This document shows, piece after piece, positions 15,234 to 23,200 of a stretch of DNA of 49,646 bases; within the stretch, counting starts at the first letter, position 1, and every line of letters begins with the position of its first letter. The position numbers were made by a program, and so were the translations under genes. The stretch comes from Candidatus Gastranaerophilales bacterium (lineage in GTDB: Bacteria > Cyanobacteriota > Vampirovibrionia > Gastranaerophilales > Gastranaerophilaceae). Location of the stretch: the NCBI GenBank assembly GCA_905235155.1, contig CAJOKJ010000002.1:1-49646 (forward strand). The letters run 5' to 3'. The notes beneath the pieces are model-generated. The model searched no databases. It saw only the letters and a program-made list of their open reading frames with translations, and was not told the DNA's origin.

Positions 15234-15249
15234 TCGTGCTTTTTTAATT

Positions 15250-16035
15250 TTATCCTAACTCGTGAGCTTTTTTTGTTGTTTTTGATATAACTTCATCAAA
15301 TAGCTGTGAACTTTTTAGACTTCTCATCGTGTTAATGCCGACTTCTGTACAACCGCCTTTTGTTGCTACACTTGCAATTAAATCCGTAACTGGTTTTTCT
15401 CGGTTTAAAGTCATTTTTGCAGAGCCTATTGCGGTTTGAACAGCAAGAAGAAGTGATTTTTCATAATCAAGACCGAGTTTAACACCGGCTTGAGCCATAT
15501 CTTCAAAAATCTGATAGAAAAATGCAGGCCCTGAACCTGAAATAGCAGTAACAATATCAATTTGTGCTTCTTCAACTTTAATAACTTTACCTATTTTTTC
15601 AAAAATTGTATGAACAAAAATTTCGTGTTCATCAGTGGCATAAAGACCTTTTGCGGTTGCACTCATCGCTTCTTTTACAAGTGCGGGAGTATTTGGCATT
15701 ACTCTTACAATCGGAATTTTTCCTACAATATTTTCTATTTTTTTTGTGCTTACACCTGCTGCAACAGAAACAATAAGTTTGTCTTTATTAAGGCTATCTT
15801 TGATTTCATTTAAGACATTTTCTACTTGGTTAGGTTTTGTTGCAATAAAAATAACATCGGCAAAACTTGCGACTTTAGTGTTATCTGAAATGACATTAAT
15901 ATTTAATTCACTTGCGGCATTTTTTGCTGATATATCAGAACTTGTAGATGCAATTACTTCATAATCATTTCCTATTCCTTTAATAATTGCTTTTGCCAGT
16001 TTTCCGCAGCCTATAAAACCTAATTTGTTACTCAT
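15250..16035 (-). CDS. proC: Pyrroline-5-carboxylate reductase
   Basis: A 261-residue NAD(P)H-dependent enzyme making proline from pyrroline-5-carboxylate, the last step of proline synthesis. The N-terminal Rossmann motif is GFIGCGKLAKAIIKG (4-19); ATKPNQV, VRVMPNTPALV and the catalytic-region signature SGSGPAFFYQIFEDMA follow, with KGGCTEVGINTM near the C-terminus where most members have PGGTT. A ribosome site (AGGG) precedes the ATG. It stands alone, convergent with the pilin-like gene. Confidence 0.93.
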   Translation of the reverse strand: MSNKLGFIGCGKLAKAIIKGIGNDYEVIASTSSDISAKNAASELNINVISDNTKVASFADVIFIATKPNQVENVLNEIKDSLNKDKLIVSVAAGVSTKKIENIVGKIPIVRVMPNTPALVKEAMSATAKGLYATDEHEIFVHTIFEKIGKVIKVEEAQIDIVTAISGSGPAFFYQIFEDMAQAGVKLGLDYEKSLLLAVQTAIGSAKMTLNREKPVTDLIASVATKGGCTEVGINTMRSLKSSQLFDEVISKTTKKAHELG

Positions 16036-16059
16036 TGTTACCCTGCCTTATGTTTCATG

Positions 16060-16088
16060 TTGACTAAATTTTATTTTTTATTTACGAT
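16060..16088 (+). promoter_or_regulatory. Putative promoter of rpmH-rnpA
   Basis: TTGACT (16060-16065), 17-base spacer, TACGAT (16083-16088), about 40 bases before the rpmH ATG. A ribosome site (AAAAGGAAT) follows. Confidence 0.55.
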
Positions 16089-16128
16089 AAAGATAATAAT
16101 ACAAATATGAGCGAAAAGGAATTAAATT

Positions 16129-16281
16129 ATGAAACGCACATTAGAAGGAACAAAAGTTAAAAGACAACATACAAGCGGTTTTAGAGCAAGAATGGCTACT
16201 GCTAACGGACAAGAAGTTTTAAACAGACGTCGTGCAAAAGGTAGACATAAATTAGCAATTACAGCTTCAAAACGTGCTTAG
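16129..16281 (+). CDS. rpmH: 50S ribosomal protein L34
   Basis: A 50-residue basic protein beginning [20 protein letters not shown] and containing [20 protein letters not shown], the standard L34 pattern. It belongs to the large ribosomal subunit. The ribosome site AAAAGGAAT lies 7 bases upstream. As in most bacteria the RNase P protein gene follows and overlaps (8 bases here). dnaA, often nearby, is not in the window. Confidence 0.97.
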   Translation: MKRTLEGTKVKRQHTSGFRARMATANGQEVLNRRRAKGRHKLAITASKRA

Positions 16282-16633
16282 TAAAGAATACAGATTAAAG
16301 AAGAAAACAGCATTTACAGCCACATATAGAATAAAAAATTCTTTTTATCTTAATGGTGTGGCTGTTTTTGTCGGTTTAAAAAAGAAAAATCAAGATGATA
16401 AAACACTGGTTGGCTTTGTAGTCAGCAAAAAAACTCATAAACGAGCAGTAAAACGTAATCGGCTAAGACGTTTAATGAGAGAGAATTACAGATTATTTTT
16501 AAAAAATAATGAATTAGGTAATTCGGATAAATATATGTCATTAATATTTGTAGGTCATGCAAAGGCATTGGACTTAGATTTTATACAAATAAAAGATACA
16601 ATGAAAAGATTATTGGGAAAGATAGATGATTGA
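16274..16633 (+). CDS. rnpA: Ribonuclease P protein component
   Basis: A 119-residue basic protein from a GTG start that overlaps the rpmH stop. It has the family signature [15 protein letters not shown] (about 56-70) within a [14 protein letters not shown] context. It binds the RNase P RNA to help mature the 5' ends of tRNAs. The next gene begins inside its stop region, so the three are translationally linked. Confidence 0.95.
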   Translation: MLSKEYRLKKKTAFTATYRIKNSFYLNGVAVFVGLKKKNQDDKTLVGFVVSKKTHKRAVKRNRLRRLMRENYRLFLKNNELGNSDKYMSLIFVGHAKALDLDFIQIKDTMKRLLGKIDD

Positions 16634-17159
16634 CGGTATTATAACCCCTGATTTGCAAGATTTAGATGAGATAATGCCCCATGCTCCGTATCCGATTTAT
16701 CCTAGCGGATTAATTGATGAGAGTAAAAGTCATGTTCGTTATGCAATGCCTTCAATTCAAAGTCCCACATTAACGATTGTGGATTATATATACGCAGAAG
16801 ATGGCACTCCTGTAATTAGTCCTGGACATTATACTTTGGAAATTTCAGAAAACAAAGATATGCTTTTGCTAATTCAGGCTTATGATGTAATTGCAAGAAT
16901 ACCTGTTTTTCAGTTTGAGGAAGATAAATCTCAAGCACAAAAGCAATACGATAAAAAAGAACAGAAAAAGGCAAAGAAAGAAAAGAAAAAAAGAGAAAAA
17001 ATTCAGAAAAAATATGACGAATTTGGTATAAAAGCACCTCTGCCTTATGTGTATTCAAATGCAGAAATAGAATTTGTAAAAGAAAAAAATTATTATATTT
17101 TCAAGTATGAAAAAGGTTCAATAAGAGCTTGGGGTGCAGTAAAACAAGCGAACTATTGA
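16626..17159 (+). CDS. Hypothetical protein in rpmH-rnpA operon
   Basis: A 177-residue protein overlapping rnpA by 8 bases, in the position where yidD or yidC usually sits. It resembles neither. The N-terminal 95 residues are a probable beta-rich domain with Pro-rich PHAPYPIYPSG; residues about 98-128 are a highly basic Lys/Glu coiled-coil-like stretch; the C-terminus is beta-like (NYYIFKYEKGSIRAWG). No signal peptide or membrane segment. Function unknown; an RNA-, ribosome- or membrane-related role is suggested only by operon position. Confidence 0.8.
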   Translation: MIDGIITPDLQDLDEIMPHAPYPIYPSGLIDESKSHVRYAMPSIQSPTLTIVDYIYAEDGTPVISPGHYTLEISENKDMLLLIQAYDVIARIPVFQFEEDKSQAQKQYDKKEQKKAKKEKKKREKIQKKYDEFGIKAPLPYVYSNAEIEFVKEKNYYIFKYEKGSIRAWGAVKQANY

Positions 17160-17228
17160 TTTTTAAAAATTTGCATGTTATTATATACTGGCATCGACAA
17201 TTAATTATAGAAGGTGGTGAAAAAAGCA

Positions 17229-17402
17229 ATGCCAGAAGTTAAAGTAGGCGAAAACGAATCAATTGAAAGTGCATTAAGACGTTTCAAGAAAAAAATTCAA
17301 AAAGCCGGCGTTTTATCTGAAGTTAAAAAACGTGAACGCTATGAAAAGCCGAGCGTAAAAAGAAAACGCAAATCTGAAGCAGCTCGCAAGAGAAAAGTAT
17401 AA
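17229..17402 (+). CDS. rpsU: 30S ribosomal protein S21
   Basis: 57 residues beginning [20 protein letters not shown] with a very basic C-terminus, the typical S21 form. I chose the ATG at 17229, which sits at proper distance from AAGGTGG (17211-17217); the in-frame GTG at 17214 is part of that ribosome site. A strong terminator follows at once. Confidence 0.95.
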   Translation: MPEVKVGENESIESALRRFKKKIQKAGVLSEVKKRERYEKPSVKRKRKSEAARKRKV

Positions 17403-17410
17403 AACAAAAT

Positions 17411-17437
17411 AAAAGCACAAATTTAGTTGTGCTTTTA
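17411..17437 (+). terminator. Rho-independent terminator
   Basis: Ten-base arms AAAAGCACAA (17411-17420) and TTGTGCTTTT (17427-17436) with a six-base loop, directly after rpsU. Confidence 0.88.
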
Positions 17438-17478
17438 TTGTTTATATAAGAAAATATTATTTAATTTTTAGGGATATT

Positions 17479-18384
17479 ATGAAAAAGATTTTAAATTTTT
17501 ATGTAATTTTTATTATAACTTTATTTTTTGCTTTTACTTGCTTTTCAAGCGTAAGAGCAGATAGCGTGTGTAGTTTTTGTGTTAAAGATGTTTATCAGCA
17601 AAAAGTAGCAGATGCTGTTGAAAAGAGGTATAAATTAAATGATTTGTCGGAAGATGAGTTAAAAATATTTAAAGATACGGTAAGTATTGCAAATGAAAAC
17701 AATTATAAAATTTTAATTTCAATAATAAAAAAAGATAACATTGAAAATTTGCGAAAAGTTGCTGATTTAAAGATTAACGAAAATCTTAAAAACGCAAATG
17801 CCGATAAACAATCTTATGAAACAGCATACACAATCGTACGAAATGGTTTATTTACGGAAATACGTGATGAAAAACAATTAAAACCTCTTATTCAAACAAT
17901 GTATGGTTGTGAGCAACCAATGGATGACTATAAACTGGCTGTCTATGCATCTGTATATTTGTTTCACAAAGAAGATAAATATGATTTTAAAACATTATTG
18001 GATAGTACAACCAAAGAAAATTCCGAAACACTGATAGATGAAATTAAATCTGATGCAAAGTTTGATGCTAAGCGTTTTTTTCCAAATAATAAGGAAATGA
18101 TAGTTATAATGGCAAATTTGCCAAAATCCATGCAGGCTGAAATAGAAAATCAAAATGGAGGTAAAAAATTAACTTTATCTCCTGCAAAATGCATAATTAG
18201 TCCAAGCTATCATATAGTGAATATGATGTTGATATCAATGGATATGTATGGGGCTTCCAAAGCGGGTGCGTTTGTGGGTTTGGTTAATCCGTTAAATATT
18301 TTATCGGATATCGCTTTATCTCCGTTTTATTTTTTTATGGGAAAACTTTTAAAAGAACCGATAAAAAATATACAAGAATTGTAA
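17479..18384 (+). CDS. Secreted or membrane-anchored protein, unknown
   Basis: A 301-residue protein with an N-terminal signal (MKKILNFYVIFIITLFFAFT, likely cut near VRA) followed by CSFCVKD, a CxxC pair at the mature N-terminus. The middle is helical and charged. The C-terminal 60 residues are hydrophobic (NMMLISMDMYGAS, LVNPLNILSDIALSPFYFF), suggesting membrane association. No known domain recognised. Between its stop and yajQ (18385-18511) I see no gene; the short frame there has no ribosome site. Confidence 0.75.
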   Translation: MKKILNFYVIFIITLFFAFTCFSSVRADSVCSFCVKDVYQQKVADAVEKRYKLNDLSEDELKIFKDTVSIANENNYKILISIIKKDNIENLRKVADLKINENLKNANADKQSYETAYTIVRNGLFTEIRDEKQLKPLIQTMYGCEQPMDDYKLAVYASVYLFHKEDKYDFKTLLDSTTKENSETLIDEIKSDAKFDAKRFFPNNKEMIVIMANLPKSMQAEIENQNGGKKLTLSPAKCIISPSYHIVNMMLISMDMYGASKAGAFVGLVNPLNILSDIALSPFYFFMGKLLKEPIKNIQEL

Positions 18385-18511
18385 TGGAGTTTTATTTTAT
18401 TCTTACCGTTATAATCAAGTTTATAGCTTTTTATGTAACGAAATATAATAATTTAATATTCATTGCTAAAAGCAATTTATCCATGATACAATTGAAGAAA
18501 AGGGGGTTTGT

Positions 18512-19012
18512 ATGGCAAAAGATTCAAGTTTCGACATTGTATCCGAATATGATAAACAGGAATTGGTTAATGCAATTGATCAGGTTAAAAGAGATATTAC
18601 ATCTCGTTTTGATTTGAAAAATTCTAAATCAGATATTGTTTTAGAGGCTGATAAATGCGTTACTATTACAACAGAAGATGAAACAAAATTAAGAAATATC
18701 TATGATATTTTGCAATCAAAATTGGTTAAAAGAGGTTTAAGCATAAAAATTTTAGACCCTCAAAAAGTTGAAGATGCTTTGGGTGGTGCAGTCAGACAAG
18801 TTTATAATTTAAGAAAAGGCTTAACTCAAGAACTTGCAAAAAAAATTACAAGTGATATAAAAGACTCAAAAATAAAAGTTCAAGCCTCTATTCAAGGTGA
18901 TCAAGTTCGAGTTACAGGCAAAAGTAAAGATGATTTGCAAGCTGTAATTGCACTTTTAAGAGAAAATGCAGATAAGTATGATTATCCTTTACAATTCCAA
19001 AATTACAGATAA
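18512..19012 (+). CDS. yajQ: YajQ family nucleotide-binding protein
   Basis: 166 residues matching the YajQ/UPF0234 family across its length: MAKDSSFDIVSEYDKQELVN, SRFDLKNSKSDI, SIKILDPQKVEDALGG, VRQVYNLRKGL and the C-terminal DYPLQFQNYR. Members bind nucleotides and RNA, and some bind cyclic di-GMP, linking to the HD-GYP protein at 41210. Good ribosome site (AAGGGGG). First of a run reaching the UbiA-family gene. Confidence 0.95.
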   Translation: MAKDSSFDIVSEYDKQELVNAIDQVKRDITSRFDLKNSKSDIVLEADKCVTITTEDETKLRNIYDILQSKLVKRGLSIKILDPQKVEDALGGAVRQVYNLRKGLTQELAKKITSDIKDSKIKVQASIQGDQVRVTGKSKDDLQAVIALLRENADKYDYPLQFQNYR

Positions 19013-19023
19013 AAGGTGCTGAA

Positions 19024-19710
19024 ATGGGTGTTATAGAAACTTTAAAAGGTAAAGTTATTGTATCTTGTCAGGCGATGCCAAACGAACCATTATACAGAGA
19101 AGAAGCTATGGCTGCGATGATAAAATCTGTTTTAAATGGCGGAGCAGGCGGTTTGCGTGTTGCAGGTGCAAGAGATGTTACTAATGCAAAAAAAATGACG
19201 AATGTTCCTGTTATTGGACTTACAAAACCTGATGTAATTCCGCCAAATTGGAAAGAAATTGTCTATATAACACCGTCTTTAAAACATGTTAATTCATTGA
19301 TTAAGGCCGGTGCAGACATTATAGCCTTCGACGGTACAGCAAGAAAACACGAAAATTGCACAATAGAAGATATTATTAATCTTATTAAAATAAATAAAAG
19401 AATTTCAATGGCTGATATTTCAACTGTTGAAGAAGGTGTTACCTGTGAAAAGTTGGGTGTAAATATGATTTCAACAACACTTGCAGGTTATACTCAATTT
19501 TCTCCGTTGAAAAATGAAGGCCCTGATTTTGAATTATTGGAAGAACTTGTAAAACAAGTTAAAATTCCTGTTGTACTTGAAGGTAGAATATGGACTCCTG
19601 AAGAAGTTGATAAAGCCTTTTCTATTGGTGCTCATTGTGTTGTAATAGGTTCTGCAATTACAAGACCGCAATTAATTACAAAAAGATTTGTTTCAAGAAA
19701 GGATAAATAA
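19024..19710 (+). CDS. nanE: N-acetylmannosamine-6-phosphate 2-epimerase
   Basis: A 228-residue TIM-barrel protein converting ManNAc-6-P to GlcNAc-6-P in sialic acid and ManNAc use. Visible signatures: VSCQAMPNEPLY, GGAGGLRVAGA, PVIGLTKPD, IAFDGTAR, MADISTVEEG, STTLAGYTQFS and VVLEGRIWTPEEV. It is followed with a one-base overlap (TAATG) by a ROK kinase, the usual nanE-nanK pairing. The lyase NanA and a transporter are not in the window. Confidence 0.94.
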   Translation: MGVIETLKGKVIVSCQAMPNEPLYREEAMAAMIKSVLNGGAGGLRVAGARDVTNAKKMTNVPVIGLTKPDVIPPNWKEIVYITPSLKHVNSLIKAGADIIAFDGTARKHENCTIEDIINLIKINKRISMADISTVEEGVTCEKLGVNMISTTLAGYTQFSPLKNEGPDFELLEELVKQVKIPVVLEGRIWTPEEVDKAFSIGAHCVVIGSAITRPQLITKRFVSRKDK

Positions 19711-20582
19711 TGAAAAAGGCACTTGCTATTGATGTTGGCGGTACAAAAATTTATAATGCCGTTATAAATGAAAAAGGTGAAATGGTTACAGATGTTGAAA
19801 AACATTCAACTCCTTATGATTTAGAAGAAATAAAAAAAATATTCAAATCAATTATTGAAAAATACGAAAATGAAGCAGATGTAATAGCATTTTCAACAGC
19901 AGGTGCAGTAAATAATGAAAACACAATGGTAATCGGTTCAACGGGAAATCTCGTTAAAGGTTACAATACAATAGAGTTTGATAAATTATCAAGAAAACCT
20001 GTTTTTGTTGAGAATGATGCTAATGCTGCGGCATGGGCAGAACATGTTATAGGAGCATCAAAGGGTATGCCAAATTCTATAATGCTTACTCTTGGTACAG
20101 GTGTTGGCGGCGGAATTATTCTTAATAACAAATTATATAAGGGCAAATCAGGTGCAGCAGGAGAAATGCATTTTAAAATGTATCCTGATAAACGCAGAAA
20201 ATGTACCTGTGGAAGTTATGATTGTTTTGAGATTTATACTTCAGGTACAGGTTTGAAAAAAACAGCAGAAGAAATGTTGCATAATGAAAGTGTTACAACT
20301 TACGATGTAATTGAAGGTTTAAATGCCGGTGATGAAAAAATGACGGCAATTTTTAATAAATGGCAAAATGATATTTTGGCAGGGATAATTGGTTTGGGAA
20401 ATATTTTTGATCCGGATTGTTTTGTTTTTTCGGGTTCTATGGCTAAATTTATTGATACAGAATATTTAGAAAAATCTGTAAATGAAGAAATTATTACTAC
20501 TCCGACAAAAGTATTAAAGGCTACGACAGGTAACTATGCCGGCATGATTGGTGCTGCACTTTTAGCTTTGGGGGTAAAATAA
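19710..20582 (+). CDS. nanK: ROK family sugar kinase, probably N-acetylmannosamine kinase
   Basis: 290 residues with the ROK layout: ATP loop IDVGGTKIYNAV (8-19), the catalytic-region VENDANAAAWAEH, LGTGVGGGIILN, a His and the zinc motif CTCGSYDCFE. The neighbour nanE argues for ManNAc as substrate; glucokinase is the main alternative because ROK members cannot be told apart by motif. It overlaps nanE by one base and the next start follows its stop directly, so translation is coupled. Confidence 0.88.
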   Translation: MKKALAIDVGGTKIYNAVINEKGEMVTDVEKHSTPYDLEEIKKIFKSIIEKYENEADVIAFSTAGAVNNENTMVIGSTGNLVKGYNTIEFDKLSRKPVFVENDANAAAWAEHVIGASKGMPNSIMLTLGTGVGGGIILNNKLYKGKSGAAGEMHFKMYPDKRRKCTCGSYDCFEIYTSGTGLKKTAEEMLHNESVTTYDVIEGLNAGDEKMTAIFNKWQNDILAGIIGLGNIFDPDCFVFSGSMAKFIDTEYLEKSVNEEIITTPTKVLKATTGNYAGMIGAALLALGVK

Positions 20583-20801
20583 TTGGGCAAGGCTAAAAAA
20601 CGTAGTATTAATTTAGGTAAACATAATCAATTTACATCTATGACACGTGAGGATGCCGTTTTAGAAGTTGTAAAGCGTTTTAAACGTAATGAGAGTGTGC
20701 TTGATTTGGTTACTATGTTTGGACTTTCTGCCGAAGAACTTCTTGAAGGTGGAGCTTTGTATGAAGAAGTTAAAAGTATTGAGGGTATGTTAGATGCTTA
20801 A
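20583..20801 (+). CDS. Small helical protein, unknown
   Basis: 72 residues from a TTG that follows the nanK stop with no gap, ending 8 bases inside the next gene. The N-terminus is basic (MGKAKKRSINLGKHNQ) and the rest reads like a small helix-turn-helix-type bundle (REDAVLEVVKRFKRNESVLD, then LVTMFGLSAEELLE). It might be a DNA- or RNA-binding protein; I have no family match. Tight packing on both sides supports that it is translated. Confidence 0.65.
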   Translation: MGKAKKRSINLGKHNQFTSMTREDAVLEVVKRFKRNESVLDLVTMFGLSAEELLEGGALYEEVKSIEGMLDA

Positions 20802-21774
20802 ATTTTTAAATAGAATTTGGTTTTGGCTTGAAAATTCAAGAATTTTTACTGTACCAATGTCAATATTTTCGTGGGCTGTTGTTTTTGTTTTTGCTTTAAC
20901 TGATGGTGGTAACTTGTTTTATGGATGTTTAGCATTAATAGGAATTTGTTTGGGTCAGCTTGCAACAAATTTGTTTGATGATTATGTTGATTATAAAAAA
21001 CTTGAAAAAATGGGAACATTGGAAAATCAGACAAAATCAAAATGTAAGTATATAAAAAATGGCGAAGCAACATTAAATCAAGTTTTGCAAGTTGTTATGT
21101 TATATTGTTTTATTGCCGTTTTGATTGGTGCTTTTTTATTTTTTAAAACAGGTTATCCTGTTATAATTTTTGCTTTGTTAGGCGGAATTTTTGTTTTGAC
21201 TTATGCAAAGTGGTCAACGGCAGGTATAGGTGAAGTTGCTGTTGGTTTAGCTTTTGGACCGATTTTATTTGGCGGTGTTTATTGGGTTATGACACAAACT
21301 TTGGATAAACACATTTTTCTTATAGGTACAATTGTTGTAATGTTTACCATAGGGCTTTTATATACAAACTCTTTAATGGATTTTGATGGGGATAGTGCTT
21401 CACTCAAAAAAACGTTATGTCGCAGATTTAAGGATAAAAATCAAGCAGTTGCAGGTTATGGAATTATTTATGGTTTGGGTTATGGTTTGTTATCTCTGGC
21501 GATAACGTCGGGATATCTACCAAAAATATTTTTAATTACATTTTTTACTATGCCGTTAGTTGTTGAATTAATAGTTTCAATGTTATTATTTAACAGTGAT
21601 AAAAATTATGTGCCTCAAAAAAGATTTTGGCATTTTCCATTTGAAAATTGGAATAAGATAAAAGATTATCCTGAAATAGCTTCTTTCAGGTTTAGAATGT
21701 ATCAGGCCAGAAATATCATGATATATACTTCTGTATTAATTTGTATTTCAAGAGTTATTTCTGTATATTTTTAA
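20794..21774 (+). CDS. UbiA-family membrane prenyltransferase
   Basis: 326 residues, with 8-9 hydrophobic segments. The first aspartate-rich motif is NLFDDYVDYKK (Asp62, Asp63, Asp66) and the second SLMDFDGDSAS, as in UbiA/MenA enzymes that move a polyprenyl chain onto an aromatic or other acceptor in the membrane. TYAKWSTAGIGEVAVGLAFG is also family-like. Which acceptor is used is not determinable; MenA-type naphthoate is one possibility, but no other quinone gene is present. It overlaps the preceding gene by 8 bases. Confidence 0.8.
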   Translation: MLKFLNRIWFWLENSRIFTVPMSIFSWAVVFVFALTDGGNLFYGCLALIGICLGQLATNLFDDYVDYKKLEKMGTLENQTKSKCKYIKNGEATLNQVLQVVMLYCFIAVLIGAFLFFKTGYPVIIFALLGGIFVLTYAKWSTAGIGEVAVGLAFGPILFGGVYWVMTQTLDKHIFLIGTIVVMFTIGLLYTNSLMDFDGDSASLKKTLCRRFKDKNQAVAGYGIIYGLGYGLLSLAITSGYLPKIFLITFFTMPLVVELIVSMLLFNSDKNYVPQKRFWHFPFENWNKIKDYPEIASFRFRMYQARNIMIYTSVLICISRVISVYF

Positions 21775-21802
21775 TATATAATTAAGAAAAAAGGAAGAAA
21801 GT

Positions 21803-23128
21803 ATGAAAAAAACATTAGTAAAATATCCATATTTAACACAAGATGTAGAAATATACGAGCGTGAAAACGGTCATAAAATTGTGCTTGCTCATAAAGAGGG
21901 CGGTATGGTTAATGTAAGCTCTTGGGTAAGAACAGGCTCAATAAACGAAGACGATATAAATAACGGTATATCACATTTTCTGGAACATTTGATGTTTAAA
22001 GGTACACATAAACATAAAGCCGGTTATTTTGACAGAACATTAGAGGCAAAAGGTGCTATTGTTAATGCTGCAACGTGGAAAGATTATACATTTTATTATG
22101 TAACCTTACCAAAAGGCGAAGGAAATAAAGATTTTTATGAAGCAATTGAACTTCATGCAGACATGATGCTTGACCCTGTGCTTCCTGAAGAAGAAATCGG
22201 AAGTGAATTTGATTTAAACGATGAAAATGTAAAAGATAAACGTGAAAGACATGTTGTAATAGAAGAAATAAGAATGCGAAAAGACCAGCCTTGGTCAAAA
22301 GTTTATAAGGCTGCAAATAATAAGATGTATAAAAAACATCCATATAAGCGTGATGTAATAGGTACTCCGGAAATAATTTCACAAGTTTCTCAAAAAACAA
22401 TTATGGATTATTACAAAAAACATTACACTCCAAATAATGTTACAACAATTGTTGTTGGTGATTTTAATCATGAAGAAATTTTAGACAAAGTTTGTAAAGA
22501 ATTTGACTGGAAAGGTCGTGAAAATTACGAAAATCCTCAATTTGAAATAGATGAACCAACAGAGCATACAATTTATGTTGAAGATACAGCAAGTGTAAAT
22601 ACTGGCTTTTTGATGTTAGGTTATTTAACTGCACCTGCGAATAATGTTAAAGATTCTATATTGATGGATTTGATTAATATAATTCTTGGTGATGGTGATA
22701 GTTCAAGATTAAACCAAAATCTGATTGAAAAAGTCGAAGAACCTTTATTTAATTATGTTGGAACTGATTATTATCAATTCCGTGACGGTAATAATTTCTT
22801 TGTTGAGGCTAATTTTAAACCCGAAAAGAAAGATGAGGCTATTGAGCAATTAAAGCAAGAAATTGATAAAATAAAAACTTCAATTACAGAACGAGAATTT
22901 AAAAAAGCGGTAAAAAAGACAAAAGCACAATTTGCAAATAATGCAGAAACTGTTTCTGAAATTGCGGATACAATAGGTGCATATATGACAGTATGCAATA
23001 ATCTTGTGTTAATAGAAGATTATTTAGATATTCTTAACGGTCTTACAATTGAAGATGCACAAGGTGCTGCAAAAAAATATTTGAACATAAACAATGCAGT
23101 TATATCTGTTTTAATGCCAAATGATTAA
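21803..23128 (+). CDS. M16 family zinc peptidase
   Basis: 441 residues. The inverted zinc motif is HFLEH (His58, Glu61, His62) with the third ligand in VVIEEIRM (about Glu154-155), the M16 arrangement shared by processing peptidases, insulinase and PqqL. The N-terminal half is the active lobe and the second half (about 210-441) is the inactive lobe. No signal peptide, so a cytoplasmic role in peptide or protein turnover is likely. Good ribosome site (AAGGAAG). A two-way terminator follows. Confidence 0.92.
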   Translation: MKKTLVKYPYLTQDVEIYERENGHKIVLAHKEGGMVNVSSWVRTGSINEDDINNGISHFLEHLMFKGTHKHKAGYFDRTLEAKGAIVNAATWKDYTFYYVTLPKGEGNKDFYEAIELHADMMLDPVLPEEEIGSEFDLNDENVKDKRERHVVIEEIRMRKDQPWSKVYKAANNKMYKKHPYKRDVIGTPEIISQVSQKTIMDYYKKHYTPNNVTTIVVGDFNHEEILDKVCKEFDWKGRENYENPQFEIDEPTEHTIYVEDTASVNTGFLMLGYLTAPANNVKDSILMDLINIILGDGDSSRLNQNLIEKVEEPLFNYVGTDYYQFRDGNNFFVEANFKPEKKDEAIEQLKQEIDKIKTSITEREFKKAVKKTKAQFANNAETVSEIADTIGAYMTVCNNLVLIEDYLDILNGLTIEDAQGAAKKYLNINNAVISVLMPND

Positions 23129-23148
23129 TTTTTATTGATTAAGCACAT

Positions 23149-23181
23149 AAAAAATGTCGGGTTATAATCCCGACATTTTTT
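23149..23181. terminator. Bidirectional Rho-independent terminator
   Basis: Thirteen-base arms (AAAAAATGTCGGG at 23149-23161, complement at 23169-23181) with a seven-base loop and A/T tails on both sides, between convergent genes. Confidence 0.92.
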
Positions 23182-23200
23182 GTTATTTGTAAAAAGTTTA

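Noticed and set aside
16035-16130. Chromosome origin near rpmH
   Set aside because: No dnaA, dnaN or cluster of DnaA boxes is present around rpmH-rnpA.
18384-18617. 77-codon frame between the secreted protein and yajQ
   Set aside because: Mostly overlaps yajQ in another frame and lacks a ribosome site.
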